A stretch of DNA of 64,000 nt from Spirometra erinaceieuropaei. Its lineage: Eukaryota; Platyhelminthes; Cestoda; Diphyllobothriidea; Diphyllobothriidae. The stretch is from NCBI GenBank assembly GCA_902702965.1, contig CACRXP010000706.1, forward strand, positions 77,286 to 141,285, in the 5' to 3' direction. A program made the translations under genes and the position numbers. Below are positions 10,535 to 23,036 of this stretch, piece after piece (positions within the stretch are counted from its first letter, which is position 1; each line of letters starts with the position of its first letter). Below the pieces are notes generated by a model. The model did no database searches, was not told the origin of the DNA, and saw only the letters and a list, made by a program, of their open reading frames with translations.

Positions 10535-12544
10535 TTGAACAGGCTGTCTAATAACGCGTCTGTGACGAAAACGTACTCACAATACGTCACTGAGGTCGGT
10601 TGTTGAAGTCCTTGACACGCCTTCTTTTGGCACTTCGATACTTACGTCGGTGCCTAGAGTTTATGCTAAACTAATGGCGAGACTGTGTAGTTTATTTCCG
10701 TGATTCACACCTCTTCAACGGCATTCTGCGTTTATCTAGTACATAGCTTAGTACACCCTAATCCCAGGTATCATTGTGAATGACAGTTCGAGCTGTAACC
10801 ATCCTTTCAGGCTCCAATCGGATGGACAGGATGGAGCAGAGGAAGGACGTGGTCGTACTTTTAACCACAGGTTTCCTACAGCCCTTCCGCTGAGACGTCT
10901 CCACACTCTTCGCCTGTCAGCCTGGCTGCAGCTTAGCGCTGTCACCTTCGGTCAGCCTAACGCGCTTGTCAATCATTGCTCACGCGCACGTGGGAGTCTG
11001 CCTCTTGTACGCTGACGTCATGACACCGGTCGATATTTTTGTTCCCATCGATTGGCAGCGGTCAGACAAAAGTCCAGGCATGCACATACTCTGCGCCAGG
11101 ACTAACAGCCTAGATGCCTGGCGCACGGCCGATGAGAACAACCTTCGAAGTACTAGTTCGGGCACGAACAATTGCCCTACTTGGAGGCTGCCTACATACG
11201 GCTGGAGAAACCCGACCCATGCAAATAGTTGGACCACGTGGCCAACCTTAATCCTTTGAGTTACACACTCCCTCTGCATGCTAACTCCCCCATTCCCCCT
11301 TCCTTAATTGGATTTTTAGGTTTTCATTTCCTAGTCTGTGTACAGTAAACGATGACCTTGCTGTTTTGTACTGATTTTTTTCTGTGGAAATTCAAATCAC
11401 TGTATCTTTCTCATTCGTATCTGCGTTATGCAGTGAGAGGTTGCAGTTGATAAGCCATCACGAAATGTGTTGATTCCAATAAATTCTGCTGCGCAGACCT
11501 GTTTCCAACTCAGCATTCCCTTACTTTGGATTTGGAAGACCTCGAGATGTCGAACAATCACACTTTCACAGTTCTATTGGGAGAGGGTGAGTGGGTGGGG
11601 ACTGGGTGTCAGACGATTCCATTAGTAGTTGGGGAACGGCTCAAAAAACCAGATTGACGTTCAGGCAATCTCGGTGACTAAATGTTTTTGGCAGGATTAT
11701 CTCTCTGGCTCAGGTGGAGACAACGACTGAACGATTTATTTGGAACTTCTCTGACCCCTGTGTTTTACCGGATACCAACCCTCTACGACCAGAGGTTACT
11801 TCCAAGTAGGAAAAAAGACATCTTGCTCATACAAATCCGTTTCTAATGTTATGATTTGCTTAGCAGATAAGGAGAGGCAGGCGGAGTTCAAGTGTCGGTT
11901 CAGGACTGGCGCAACGAAAGGCCATATGCATGGTTTGGTAGGTAGCGGCAGTTAACTCAGAAAAATTGAATTTGACTATTATATCGTCCAAAAGCCATTT
12001 AACCTTCTTTCTTTATCCTTCGATGATATTGGGCAGCCTCTTACGTATGATTCATATTTTAACCCAGTCTACGATAGCTTACGGTAGACCACAGATGTGG
12101 TCGTCCCAGAAGTAACCGCCAGCCTATTTTGTTGGAGATATTGTCGTTCTTAAGGGAGATAATCTCGATATTGTTGCCGCCATAATGACCTTTACCAACA
12201 AATTCTCCGACGATCCACACCCCTGCGATGCTTGATCCGCCGTTAAGGAATCTCTGATCATGTGAAGACACGCAGAGGCGACCGCAGAAGATGCTCTCCC
12301 TGGCTTCGAAAATCAGCATTGTGAGGCTATAAGGGGACGGTGCTTTTCCGCACTCCGACGTGAACTTGCCTTCCCAGGGGCCGATGCTTTCGGTTAAATG
12401 ACAAAATTAAAGTGCAGTCTGGGAAGCCAGACGAGGACGAAGATTGCTTGTACCGTAACTCGTGAGTGTTTCGGCCTCACACTGGTTACTTGGATTTGAC
12501 AGAGTTCAGGATATGTACTCGAACGTCCACAATGTGAGAATGTG

Positions 12545-13610
12545 TTTTGGAACAGCGTTGGTATATACCAGCACCACTACCGTAAGGAGGTGCTGCCTGC
12601 AACGAACTGTGTACCACTATCGGGACAACCAATGTCACGGAGAGCGATAGTCCATCACTCAACAAGCGACTTGTTAACACATGCCCACAAATGACCATCT
12701 AAATGACCAAGCGACCCACAAAACTCGCATGCAGCGACCTGGCGGCACTTGAAAACCCACAGACAGACTTCACTTGCCTTTGTAAAATGCTTTTTGAGAT
12801 CAGTTGCTGTGGTGTGTTCGCTAAACTAGAGGTGGTGCGTCCAGGTGTCTGAATGGTCAGCTGCGACCGTGTGCCCAAGCTGAAGTCAATAGAGTGGCTT
12901 CAAGTCAGTGCGTCTAGAACGGCTCGTTGAAAGTGGTGGATGACTTTGAGGCAGCGAGGCCTTGGACAAGGACACCAGACATAGCCATGGTGGATATCGC
13001 AACAGTCTCGATATTTTGTTGTGGGGTGCACGAACGTTCCCTCACCTTCGTAACGCGGCGTGGTCCACACAAATCTAACGTGATCGTCTGCAGTTTTTTT
13101 CGAAGTTTGAGTCCAAGACACGCACTCCCTGGAGTCAACTCGAGTCCCACGTACTCTGTCATCGTAGAATCTGTGACACCGCCGACAGGCATGGTGTGGT
13201 GATCGCCCCCTCGACAAAGACCAAGCGTGCATTGTTTGCGTGGGAACCGGTCGGTGACCGGCTAGGGCACGTATGCCTACAGGGGTGTTTCTGTAATATC
13301 GTTGTTGTTTCCGTCGACTTTAACTGCTGATCAGCAGGATTAAGGATGTTTTCTGGCCGCATTTGCGGGAAATCCTGCAAAGAATAGCATGCGGTGACAT
13401 GATGGTTGCTTCCTACTGCTCGAATGTTCAAATTGAGTCGGCAGCCCCTCATATAACCACCTGATTAGGCAGTTTCGCCGTGCGGTCTGCCGGGTTCAGT
13501 GTACCCCGTTTAAGCCAAGCGCTGGTGTGGTAAGCCCCTTTGGGACTAGAAACGCAGACATGCGCACCCAGCGCAGATGGTCTGCGGAAATCGCAATGAC
13601 TACTATTATG

Positions 13611-13689
<79 letters not shown>

Positions 13690-14680
13690 AAGTGTGCAGC
13701 GAAGACCCTTCTATTCTGGACTCCAGGGCGTTGGAATAGTTGAAGACATACTACTTCCATACATTTCCTGAGAGGACTCGCTTGCTAAGCTGGATGTTGG
13801 CCGCAAAATAAGATGGCCGTAAACGGAAACAGATCTGTCCCTGCAGCTAAATTCTTAGACAAACACTGACCACTGCGACCTTCAGACCGGTTCTGGATAG
13901 GAAGAGAAGAATTTGTCCGCCAGTTGAGAGAATACTGTATTCTGTGCAGAAAGACCGCAGAAGCGGTTGGAATGAGTTGGTAGCCGGACGAGAGAACACG
14001 TCCGACACCTCAAGAGTGCTGGCCCGAGAGACTGAGTGGAATATACCACGGCGCCTTGAGCAAAAGCCCACCCCAATTCGGCCTTGAATATGATTGGCTG
14101 GTTTACACAGCCGTGATTGGCCGAGCGCCAGACTGCCACTGGTGCGCACGTGCAAGTACTCGACGAGAGGTGCAGCGTTGCAACAAGCGCCCATATCAGG
14201 ACTACTACAGAACCATTTCCATGGTCTATCAGCTTAATTGCGCGACCGAATAAGAGGAAGCTAGGGAGAACTACGCCGAGCCAACGCACTACTTAAGTGA
14301 GCAAAGACAACGGATCCAAAACAGAAGCCTATGGAATCTCATCGTAGAATAGTATACCAACTAACTCGGTACGATGGACACGTACCGTTAAGGATCCTTC
14401 TATTCCAGATTAATGAAAACTGCACTGTTTATGAAGGTACAAAGAGAGAAGGCCACAGAAGATGTTCTTCTCAGCTTTGCAAATTAACCTAATGGGACTA
14501 GATGGACGGTGCATAGGCGGAAACCACTTGCAAGTGCATTCAGGCAGAGGTTGGTGGTAGTCCGCGTAGACTCGCCTTTGCAGGGACGGTTGTTCTGGGC
14601 TAAATACCTGTGAAGATGGTAAAAGTGAAGGGCGATCTGTGATGGTGGACGAAAGTGAAGAGTGTCTACACCGTAACACG
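12545..14680. other. 2.1-kb segment present only in the left arm
   Basis: In the right arm the flanking sequences are separated by only about 180 bases (31,755-31,935), whereas here they are 2.1 kb apart. The segment carries the (ACT)n tract and several short open frames with no family resemblance. Its last 230 bases (about 14,450-14,680) resemble the sequence just left of it (12,280-12,490), with shared blocks such as cagaagatg, gacggtgc and caccgtaac. The extra piece may therefore be an internal duplication plus insertion, or the right arm may have lost it by recombination between the two similar blocks. Confidence 0.7.
13611..13689. repeat. (ACT)n microsatellite
   Basis: About 26 uninterrupted ACT units. 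Read as poly-Thr on one strand and poly-Ser on the other, it creates long-looking but meaningless open frames. Confidence 0.95.
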
Positions 14681-14936
14681 TGGCCTTCTCAGCCCCACGA
14701 CTGACCAGATCATTGATAGGGCTAAGCTGAGGATGTGTTATGTAACAGCTCCGTGTCCCAACTACTGAATGTCATATCAGTAGCGCGTGTGTAGTTTTCG
14801 TTTTTGCAGTGACGAGCTGCTGCAATGATGAATTGGTGCAGTGTTCGTTGAAAAAAAAACTACGAAAATTATTTCGCGACTAAATTATACTGGTAGACAC
14901 ATAGGCACGTGGATGTTTATTAAAGATATGCGGACG

Positions 14937-14959
14937 ACACACACACACACACACACACA
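14937..14959. repeat. (AC)n microsatellite, left arm only
   Basis: A run of about 11 AC units. The mirrored right-arm position near 31,480-31,490 lacks it, so it expanded, or was lost, after the arms formed. Confidence 0.85.
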
Positions 14960-16964
14960 GCCTCCTCATCATTTGAAGAGTGAGTCAAAGACACTCTGGC
15001 GAGGATTCCCGTGCAAACGCTGTAATACCTGCAGTTTTCGTTTCAGGGAATCATCGGTGCAGCAAGTTTGCGCTTTGACCGAAATTTTTGTGATCACGTT
15101 GTACTTCGGGACCCGTCTCCTTAACAGGCAGTTTTCCGGCAAATATTAGAAAAGAGTATTCTGATTCAAAATACCCCCACACGGAGCGGAGCATTAGTAA
15201 ACAAACAGATCATCTCTATACAGACAGCGTCGAAGATAAGCTTAGGGAGATTCAGGATTTGTCTCATGGAAACTGGTATTCTGACAGGTTAATTGCAAAG
15301 AATGCCGCCGGACGTCCGGAAAACCCATCACATTGACTGTCGAAACGAAAACTGCTATTAAAAATCCCACTCCAAGGGAAAACTGCGAGTGAACGCCTAA
15401 GAAGACGGTTTGGCAATGCTGTCTCCTGAAACTTCTTAGAAGCAAGGGATCTACTGTTACTCTCACCTAACCCTATTTTACGCGGAGGGGGTAAGTACAG
15501 ATTACAATCTCAGACAACATCAGTGGGCATCTACTCCTTCATTTGTTCCTGTAGAGCAGGTTGCATGAGTCGGCGTCTATCCAAAAGAATATGAGAACAC
15601 TTCCCGGTATGGCGTAGAAAAGGCGAAACTTGCGAGCACAAATAGCGCCATTCATGGCAATTTTGTTGATTCCGAGCGTCGTGTGGACCCCGGCGAAGCA
15701 TTTCATGTGATTTTAGGGAACCGTCAAGCTACCCTCTGCTATTGGACCAGCGTTTGTTAGCAACGAGACCGACCTCGTGCATGCAGAAGAACCTCGTCCA
15801 GGTTCCACACTTACTCTGGTCAGTGGTAGACTAACTACATGCAACTTTCGGCACCCTTCCCATCTCACCTAGCCCGTGCTTTGAAAACGAAGCTAAATCG
15901 ATTTCTCGTCAAGGGCGCAGTATGCGGCCATCATGTAATACGAGTTTTATGGGTGGGACTAGACGGCGGAAAGAAGAGGCCGATAGTAGGTAAACATTCA
16001 GCATATTGCGCTCTCGGGCTAGGTTTCTCTACAGATACTTGCAATAGAGCGCCCATACTAGGAACCCGATCCCTTGAGGAACGATGGGGGTATCGAGATC
16101 CCTGACAGACCAGGAAGTTGGGGATTTTCCACAGCTCTTCCCGTTTGTTTTCACAAAAGAAGTAAATTATATTCCATATAGTTACGAGAGCGCGAAAAAA
16201 TTAATTATAAAAAGGGCGAAGATGCAATATGCCACGATGACTTGGTTTATGTCCTCGGAGTGGGGTTGGATTTGTACCCTCGCCGATTTCTCTATTCACT
16301 GACGCATTCGACTTGTAGCCAGGTCCCATATAAATGTGCTGTCCTGACGAGAATTTATCGAAAGCAAGCGTATGCTCACTAGCAAGTTTTTAAAATGCTA
16401 ATGAGTAAGTATATGCGCGGGGCAAGTGAGAACTATGGAGAATTGCTGACTATATTTCTCCAAGAACGCGTTGCTCTGCTAAATCTTTGGTCGGCAATTT
16501 CTCGGTAGGATGACACTCTCTGACCTGTACAGCGCCGAGGAGCCGGTACTGCTGACATTTTGACATCGGTTCACCGTCCGACACACCCCATGCGTAGTTC
16601 TTTGGTAAAAGGCAAGGTCAGTTTGAAAAGAATTCCGATGTGGACAGCGCTCAGGTCGAAAAAATACCCGAAATAATAATAGATGGAATGCATACGTCTA
16701 CTAGTAAATCGAAAGCATAAACGTTGACGTTGGCGTTTTCGTTTTACAAGCATACAATTAATCCTTACCGTCGAAGTAAAGTACCGACGTGAAAACGCAT
16801 CCATTAAGGGACTTTGTAGACGGAAAAACAGTGAACAGTCGTTAATAATAAATAAACAATAAGTCTGTATAGTTTCAGACTGTCCATAAATAAAGTAAGC
16901 AGTGCCGCATTACATGTACATGCGGAGGGCGAGGACAAAAGATCAAGGACGCGACACAAATAAC

Positions 16965-17835
16965 AGTTTGACCGTCGCGCGCGAAGATGTCCACCGTGTA
17001 CTTCACAGCATGGTGGACACGGGATGGTGACTTGCGCGTGAATTGATTTACAGCGGTAGTACACTTGCGCAGTATGCACTGCACACTCTCCTCCCTCACC
17101 TATCGGCGATAAGCCGATTAGGACAGTTGCATAGCGACCATCGCCAACTAGTCGCACTCTGCTCCCGGTCAAGAGGGTAGGGCAAGTACTAAATAATGCA
17201 GAAATGCCAGCCAAGATATGGGAGATATAGATTCGTGGCTTTGTACCGCACTCGGACTGTCATGTCAGTTCCGCCGTCGCTAACAGCGATGTCTACTGTG
17301 TGTCCACAGCGTAATGGGCGCAGGACTGTGACTTGAGTCATTTCTTCTTTATTCCAGACTACTTTCTCTCCACATATCCGAAGACAGGCAGTACCTACAC
17401 ACGAGCCGGACAGCCCACAAACTTTGGTCAGAGTAGTGCTCGACCTCGAGCTTCAGTGAAGAAGTAGATGCCGTGGATGCCCTCGAGAACTGTGACAACA
17501 GCATCTGCCTGTTCTGTCCACTGAACGGATTTCAACACCCGGTGGTTAACAGGAAGTGTCTTCTGTCCCTTCCGAGCGTTGGTACATCGAACAATTCGAT
17601 ATCGAATAAACTTTCGGATGACGAGGTGGCGAGCAAACGTTGCTTCCGATAACTTCTCTTCAGGCTGGTAGAGTTATATGAGAACGGGGTACAGTGATTG
17701 AATAAACTTCGACCTCGTGTTGGGAATAACTGGCAGTTCGACAGTCGTTTGTGGCGATGTCCGAAATGTGTCCCACAGCATCGTGGGCCCGGGGCAAGGA
17801 CTTGCGCGCGACTTAGTTTAGAGAGATAGCATAGT
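16965..17835 (+). repeat. Three partial family B copies in the left arm
   Basis: Pieces at 16,965-17,103, 17,275-17,345 and 17,730-17,835 each contain the gatgtcc ... cacagc ... gtgacttg core of family B, in the same orientation as the copies at 186 and 25,080. Each has a mirror-image partner in the right arm (28,590-29,460), so they were in place before the arms were duplicated. Confidence 0.6.
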
Positions 17836-19593
17836 GCGGCTGGGTGGACGGTGCTTGGCAGCAAAACCACTTGCAATCCCGTTCAGGCACGGGGTCAATG
17901 GTAGTCCGCGTGAAATTGCCTTTCCATTGTCGATGTGAATGACAACACTGATGACAGAGCTTCTTTGGGAAAAGTAAGAGCTTTATCTTAGGCTTCGGTT
18001 CGCAAAGTCGTCGTCAGACGTGAGTAAATGCACAAAAAACAGTCAATATTTCAAACGTGCTCAAAAATCAATACCTCCCCCGCGTTTCAGCCACTATGCG
18101 GCCGCCGCATAAGTTATTGTGCATTGATTGGTTCCCGTCTCTCCTGCAATTTTTCTCTGAGATTTTTGTACATGGCGTCTAACCCAATATGCCCATCAAT
18201 AATGCATGACGCATCTGAGCGCATGGCTTCAAAAAGTTCTGGCCTTTTTCGTAGGACAGACGTCAACAATGCTAGTCTTGTCGCAGGAAAAAGTGTTCCC
18301 AGTATCTAGTTTGCGCTGGGCCATTTGAGATAGAGGGTCTCACCTCTTAACTACCAACTCATGTTCGTGGATGCGTGTGGAGGCAGGCTTTTCTGTTTGA
18401 CCATAATATACGTCATTGCATTCTTCTCATAGGATCTTGTAGACAATTTCCCTCCTCTGAAGATAGTCAATCCTATCCTCAGAATGTACATGCTGACTGC
18501 GTAAGGTAGTCGCCGGTCTGTGCGTCACTTGTATTTGGTGTTTTCTCATGTGCTTTTGGACGAGATCAGATCAGAAATCTGTAAACAATAGAATATAAAA
18601 TACTCGATGTGATAACGCATCCGCTGAGTGGCCTCGTATAGGCAAACAAGTGAACAGAAATGCGCAGCAAATAATCAACAGGTCTGTGTAATTCCAAATT
18701 GATCATAGTCCAAATAAGCAATGCCGCATTTGCGACAGTAACGGTCAAGAGGACGAGGCCAGCACATTCTCTCCACCGGAATAGGCAAATGCCAATGCCA
18801 ACGACCCAATGTCCCTGTCTCTGATAGACAGCGGCCGCCAACCTGTGAACAACATCTCCAGTGAAGAAACCGCAAATGGTCCAGTAAGTGCCGAGGATAA
18901 ACTGCGTCTCACTCATTCACTGCCTGCCTCAGCTGGCGAGGGTGTAGCCTGACTTGCCCTCAATTTGTCTCAATCCTGCTGCGTTTCGCATTTTTGCTCA
19001 TACAAGCCCTACTGGAGCAATGCTGAACAGAAATGGCACCGAAATAAAGACTCGGTACCTGACTAGCATCCTAATCACTACTCAGAATATTTCACGCTCG
19101 ACTGAACTTTGCAATGAACAATTCATATGCGTGCCAGTCAGTTTGCCTTTGTCCAGTTTCATTGCTGAAACAGTATTGCTACTACTAGAGCCAATGGTTT
19201 TTTGAGCACTACTGATCAAAACGGTGGATTTTGTGTGTCAATGGCACGTCAGTCATCGTCAAGTGGAAGTCGATCGTACATTTTATTTAACATATGAATT
19301 TTACCCTTCCAGACACCGGATTTGACATGGAGAAATAGAAGAACGACTAGTTGCCTATCGCAGACGTGTTAGTCTGTAGAAGAAGCAATGAGAAAGCAAA
19401 ATGACCGTGAGTTTAAAGGTGCACAGTAATCCCCGTATTCTAAGCACCTACACATTTCATAGAGACGCAGATTCAGCTGAACGCTCTACCGTCGCGTGGC
19501 AAAGCCATCTTTTTTAACGAAACTGATAAACAAGATAAGCCAAAGTGTGCGACAACAAACTGGCCGTGAGGCGAAAATGGCCGCACAATTCCC

Positions 19594-19626
19594 CCCCCCC
19601 TCCCTCCCTCCCTCCCTCCCTCCCCC
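19594..19626. repeat. C-run and (CCCT)n tract
   Basis: A run of C followed by five to six ccct units, within the 0.5-kb stretch that the right arm lacks. Confidence 0.85.
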
Positions 19627-19773
19627 TAAAACACACTGCTTTCGACAGTCTAGCTATCTTGAGCCTATCCAATTGCCGGATTTCGCAATAACTGCATCAG
19701 CCGTTTGGCAGAGTGTCGCTCTCAGCATAGGTGAGTCTGAATATGAACTGAGCTTGTCCGCGTTCGCCTATTT

Positions 19774-19925
19774 TTAGCAGTGGCTCAAGTGAGAACTAAT
19801 TAGAACGTTGGACTAACAAATCAGACTCCTCTCTTCTGGCTTAACGTTCGACAGCTAATGAGTCCTGGTTTGGATCCCAGGTTTTCCAGACTCGAAGTTG
19901 AGGAAGGGCTGATTGATGTGGACTG
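19774..19925 (+). mobile_element. SINE-like element with a third type of tRNA-like head
   Basis: gtggctcaagtgag resembles an A box, gttggactaacaa an anticodon arm, and ggtttggatccc a weakened B box, followed by actcgaagttgaggaagg, a diverged form of the family tail. The right arm lacks this piece (its flanks are joined near 26,822), so it is either a later insertion into the left arm or was lost from the right. Confidence 0.45.
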
Positions 19926-20077
19926 CCGATCCAGGAGTGTACATGCAATCTCTTTTGGCATCTGCGTATTTATTAACCTCAACGGAAATTCGCCTGTTGA
20001 AGTACGGCGGTTGGCAGCTCGAAGATTCACAAATCGTAAGTCAAGAAGCGTCCTCATGCGCTGTGTCAGCCATCCAA

Positions 20078-20168
20078 GTTTCACACTTCGAAGTTGGGTA
20101 TGACTGGCTGACGACGGCTAATAAGCCAGCAGTGGCCATTCCAGTCTCCCTTGTCTTTGTCGGTAATA
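20078..20168 (+). mobile_element. SINE tail fragment
   Basis: Tail only: cacacttcgaagttgggta, gacgacggctaataagccag, cccttgtctttgtcgg. Mirrored in the right arm at about 26,720-26,815. Confidence 0.75.
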
Positions 20169-20462
20169 CCGTCCAAGTTGTAGCCGTCGGCGCGAGTGTG
20201 CGTGTCTGCATCTGAGCTTTGTGCGGCTGCGGCCAACCAGTGAAGACGAAAACATCGACCGGCGTTGGCGACCAGAAGACTGACTCACGAGCTCGCAAGT
20301 GGTGGACAGCATGGGTAGGCGTCCGCGCTGACGACTACGACAGCAGGCTGATACACGTTCACCGGCTGAGTTTCGGGACCCGCTCATCCCGTTTTGTTTT
20401 GGAGTTCGATCTAAAGCCCCGCAGACAATCGCACAGCGAAGATGAATATTACCTATTAGGAT

Positions 20463-20545
20463 GGGGGAGACCTACATGACCATTTCTGGTTTATTAGCCG
20501 TCGTCAGCCAGCCCTCTCCCAAACTCAGGTTTACGGCACCTGAGC
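20463..20545 (-). mobile_element. Diverged SINE tail fragment, minus
   Basis: The plus strand reads gaccatttctggtttattag then gtcgtcagcca, the reverse of the tail, with the part next to the head diverged. Mirrored at 26,340-26,430. Confidence 0.65.
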
Positions 20546-20597
20546 CACAATCCGGCGTCTTTGTTCGTCGTGCGTTACCAGGTCCAGTATGTCATTA

Positions 20598-20757
20598 CCG
20601 ACAAAGACAAGGGGGACTGGAATGGCCATTTCTAGTTTATTAGCCATCGTCAGCCAGTCAGACCCAACCCCGAAGTGTGGAACAACCGAGGCTCGAACTC
20701 GCGACCTGTTAGTTAGAAGTCCACGCCTCTAACCACTGGGCCCCGAGCCCGTTGCTC
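20598..20757 (-). mobile_element. Full-length SINE with tRNA-Arg(UCU)-like head, minus
   Basis: Head and tail are both complete: gacaaagacaagggggac at one end, ggctcgaactcgcgacc and the ttagttagaagtccacgc anticodon arm at the other. Its mirror partner is 26,136-26,300. Confidence 0.8.
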
Positions 20758-20965
20758 TGTCGGTTTTCGATCGGGAATATACAATGGTAGGGGGCGCTTA
20801 CCGATCGTTCTTACGAAACTCACTCACTCCTTTGTGCCTTACGGGCTCCCTCTCTGGCCATTCCAGTCTCTTTTGTCTTTGTCGGAAAGAGTGAGTTCTG
20901 TAAGAACGATCGGTGAGCGCCCCTACCATTGTATATTCCCGATCGAGACCGACAGGGAAACGGAC
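20758..20965. repeat. Family C hairpin
   Basis: The arm tatacaatggtaggggg ... accgatcgttcttacg (20,770-20,815) is reverse-complementary to 20,890-20,945. A short SINE tail end (20,858-20,886) lies in the loop. The mirror copy is 25,930-26,135. Confidence 0.7.
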
Positions 20966-21125
20966 TCGTAGCCCAGTAGTTGGAGGCGTGGACTTCTAAT
21001 TAGCATGTCGGGAGTTCGAGCCTCGGGTGTTCCACGCTTCGAGGTTGGGTATGACTGGCTGACGACGGCTAATAAACCAGAAATGGCCATCGCAGTCCTC
21101 CCTTGACTTTGTCGGTAATGGCATA
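20962..21125 (+). mobile_element. Full-length SINE with tRNA-Arg(UCU)-like head, plus
   Basis: The complete head (gtggacttctaa-type anticodon arm, gagttcgagcc B box) and tail are present. This element forms the inner end of the left arm; its mirror partner (25,764-25,930) forms the inner end of the right arm. Downstream (21,127-21,240) lies a single family C copy that has no partner at the right arm border. Confidence 0.8.
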
Positions 21126-21245
21126 CTACCTATATCTTGCGTCGCTGTTCGGCTGCTGGTTGGGCTCAAGAGAGAGTCCCTAAGGCACAACGGAACGAGT
21201 GAGTTCCGTAAGAACGATCGATGAGCGCCCCCTACCTTTGTTATT

Positions 21246-23036
21246 AAGTCCATCGTTAAACTAATTGGGCCAAAGGCCCTTGGTCTTATCATTTGCGATC
21301 GGAAATAATATCGCAGACCAGCTCTTGCCGACGTCCAAATGCTCCCAAATGAGCTCCCATTTGCAAAATACCGGCACACGTCGGTCAGTTTTGGCAATTG
21401 CACTTGACATAACCTTCTGTGAACAAGTGTGGAAATTGCGATTTTGCTGTCTCCCATCCTCTTGCCGGAACCTCATTTGCTATATTGCTTGTCGCCAGGC
21501 AAAAGGGTGTTCCGTAACGGACAGGACGGTCGTCCCATGATCAGGGAGTACGGATGTGAATCTCAGGTTAGCTAAATCTGGGCTTGAGAAATGGCCAGAC
21601 AGATGACGGCCGATGAGCCGGCAATGGACGTCCCAGACACCCTTGTCCTTGTCGCCACTTATTCTGCGATTTATTTGCCGCAGCCATAGATTGCTTTGCA
21701 TCGCACAATGACAGAATCCTATATTGCAAATCGACCAAAATTCAGTATTGCAGTCTAGGTATTTGTTATGCGCTATTTTCGACGTGTTTGTGCCTGCGAG
21801 GGTAACGGTAAGTTGTGGAACCCCGAGCAAAATATTGTACACAGAACTTTCTACTGTGATGTTTCAGTAAGCGTTATCGCTTGTTTGGGGAATGGTCCAT
21901 GTGACGTGACCAGCGCGGACACATCCTTGCTCTCAGCTATCACATGCGTTCAATTAAGTCCAGATAGCCGAGAAGCGATTGTGCCATCCCGGCTCCCTCC
22001 ATGCGTCGAGGCGATTGCAGTCACTTCCCTGCACTCGACGCACACTCCCCTTGAAATTAGCTCAAGAGAGTCGAGAGACGTCGTACTAACTCGGCTCTCT
22101 CCATGTTCCGAGGCGAGTGCAGACACATCCCCGTGCTCAAAAGAAATATAAGGCAGTTGACTAGAACCGACTTTATGTAGAGACATTCATTCACAGTCCG
22201 GAGATAAACCGTGTTGTATCCAGTGGGTCAATGCTTGGAATTCTCCACGCCCTCCTCGCAATTACTTCCAAATTTGGCCCCTGTTGACATTCCCCTTCCC
22301 CCTTTTTGTAACCCTCTTTCGAGCGTGATCGGCGTTCTTTTAATTAACAAGTTTTTGTACTCCGACCTTGAGCTGGGACTTCGATAGGCTCGAACAGTAA
22401 CAAAGGAATTCTTTGTCTAGGATATCCATTGTTGAGGTTTGCACGTTTTTTTATTATTACCTTAGTCTGCCAATATTGCTGTATACACGCCGAAATCTGT
22501 TTTGGCTTATACGCGTGACTCAATTTACCAAGAATTCTACAAACCGTTTACGCTAATATCCTTTTACCTCGGACGTGCCGGCTGCCGCTGCACCGTGTAG
22601 GCCTTCGCAGTATGCAACAGAAAGATTTCTCATGCTTCCTTTAGCCCTACGACGTTCAACCCGAACCACAGCAACAATTTCTTCGCACTTGGTGATCCTT
22701 TTTCCCTACAAAAATGCCAGCCAGGTCTTCGTGATTGTTCTGATTGCTAATCAGCTCCTCTCAAATACTGAGCCGGTTCTAAGTGCCTTCCGCATTCTGC
22801 ATCGTGCACACCACAACACACAGCCATCCTGCTTCCTAACTTGCAGCTGCATATGACGTCTGCATTGGCAGGTTAGCACTTTAGACCATAGTCCCTGATT
22901 TGGCAGAATTTCACAGTCTTCTCAGAATTAATGACTTCTATTGCTTTCTCAGTTCTCGTACGTCGACCTGGATGCGGTGGTTTAGTTTTCCTGTTTACTG
23001 CAGCCCATGGTATACAATTTTACGAGAAAAAATAAT
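21246..23036. other. Spacer, left part: old SINE relative and a 105-bp tandem duplication
   Basis: 21,555-21,656 resembles the SINE tail (gatgacggccgatgagccgg ... cccttgtccttgtcg) but is strongly diverged. An open frame of 127 codons (21,768-22,151, plus) contains two imperfect units about 105 bases apart (near 21,961 and 22,065), rich in Ser and Cys. I do not recognise it and there is no splice or promoter evidence. The rest shows nothing I can name. Confidence 0.4.

Larger units (their letters stand above)
10535..21125 (+). repeat. Left arm of a giant inverted repeat
   Basis: The arm matches the reverse complement of 25,755-33,940 in collinear order. Paired checkpoints (left / right): 10,740 / 33,720; 10,989 / 33,475; 11,710 / 32,735; 12,400 / 32,050; 14,705 / 31,725; 15,900 / 30,530; 17,110 / 29,315; 18,028 / 28,361; 18,700 / 27,690; 19,500 / 26,890; 20,700 / 26,170; 21,000 / 25,880. 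Identity by eye is high but clearly diverged (substitutions every 8-15 bases). The left arm alone has 12,545-14,680 and about 19,560-20,060. It is itself a mosaic of family B, SINE and C units. No protein-coding gene is supported: frames open in both arms change mostly at amino-acid-altering positions. Confidence 0.9.

Noticed and set aside
13449..13760. Poly-Ser / poly-Thr protein across the (ACT)n tract
   Set aside because: Both strands are open because of the microsatellite; no flanking coding signal, and the right arm lacks the region entirely.
18028..18309. Paired frames at 18,028-18,309 (plus) and 28,076-28,459 (minus) as a duplicated gene
   Set aside because: Same situation: conservation is explained by the inverted repeat as a whole, with flanking non-coding sequence equally conserved and no domain recognised.
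18566..18916. Hydrophobic open frame (116 codons, minus) with a matching 123-codon frame at 27,468-27,839, looking like a conserved membrane protein
   Set aside because: Comparing the two arm copies by eye, nearly all base differences change the amino acid and only about one is silent. That is opposite to purifying selection; the frame stays open by chance in a high-identity duplicate.
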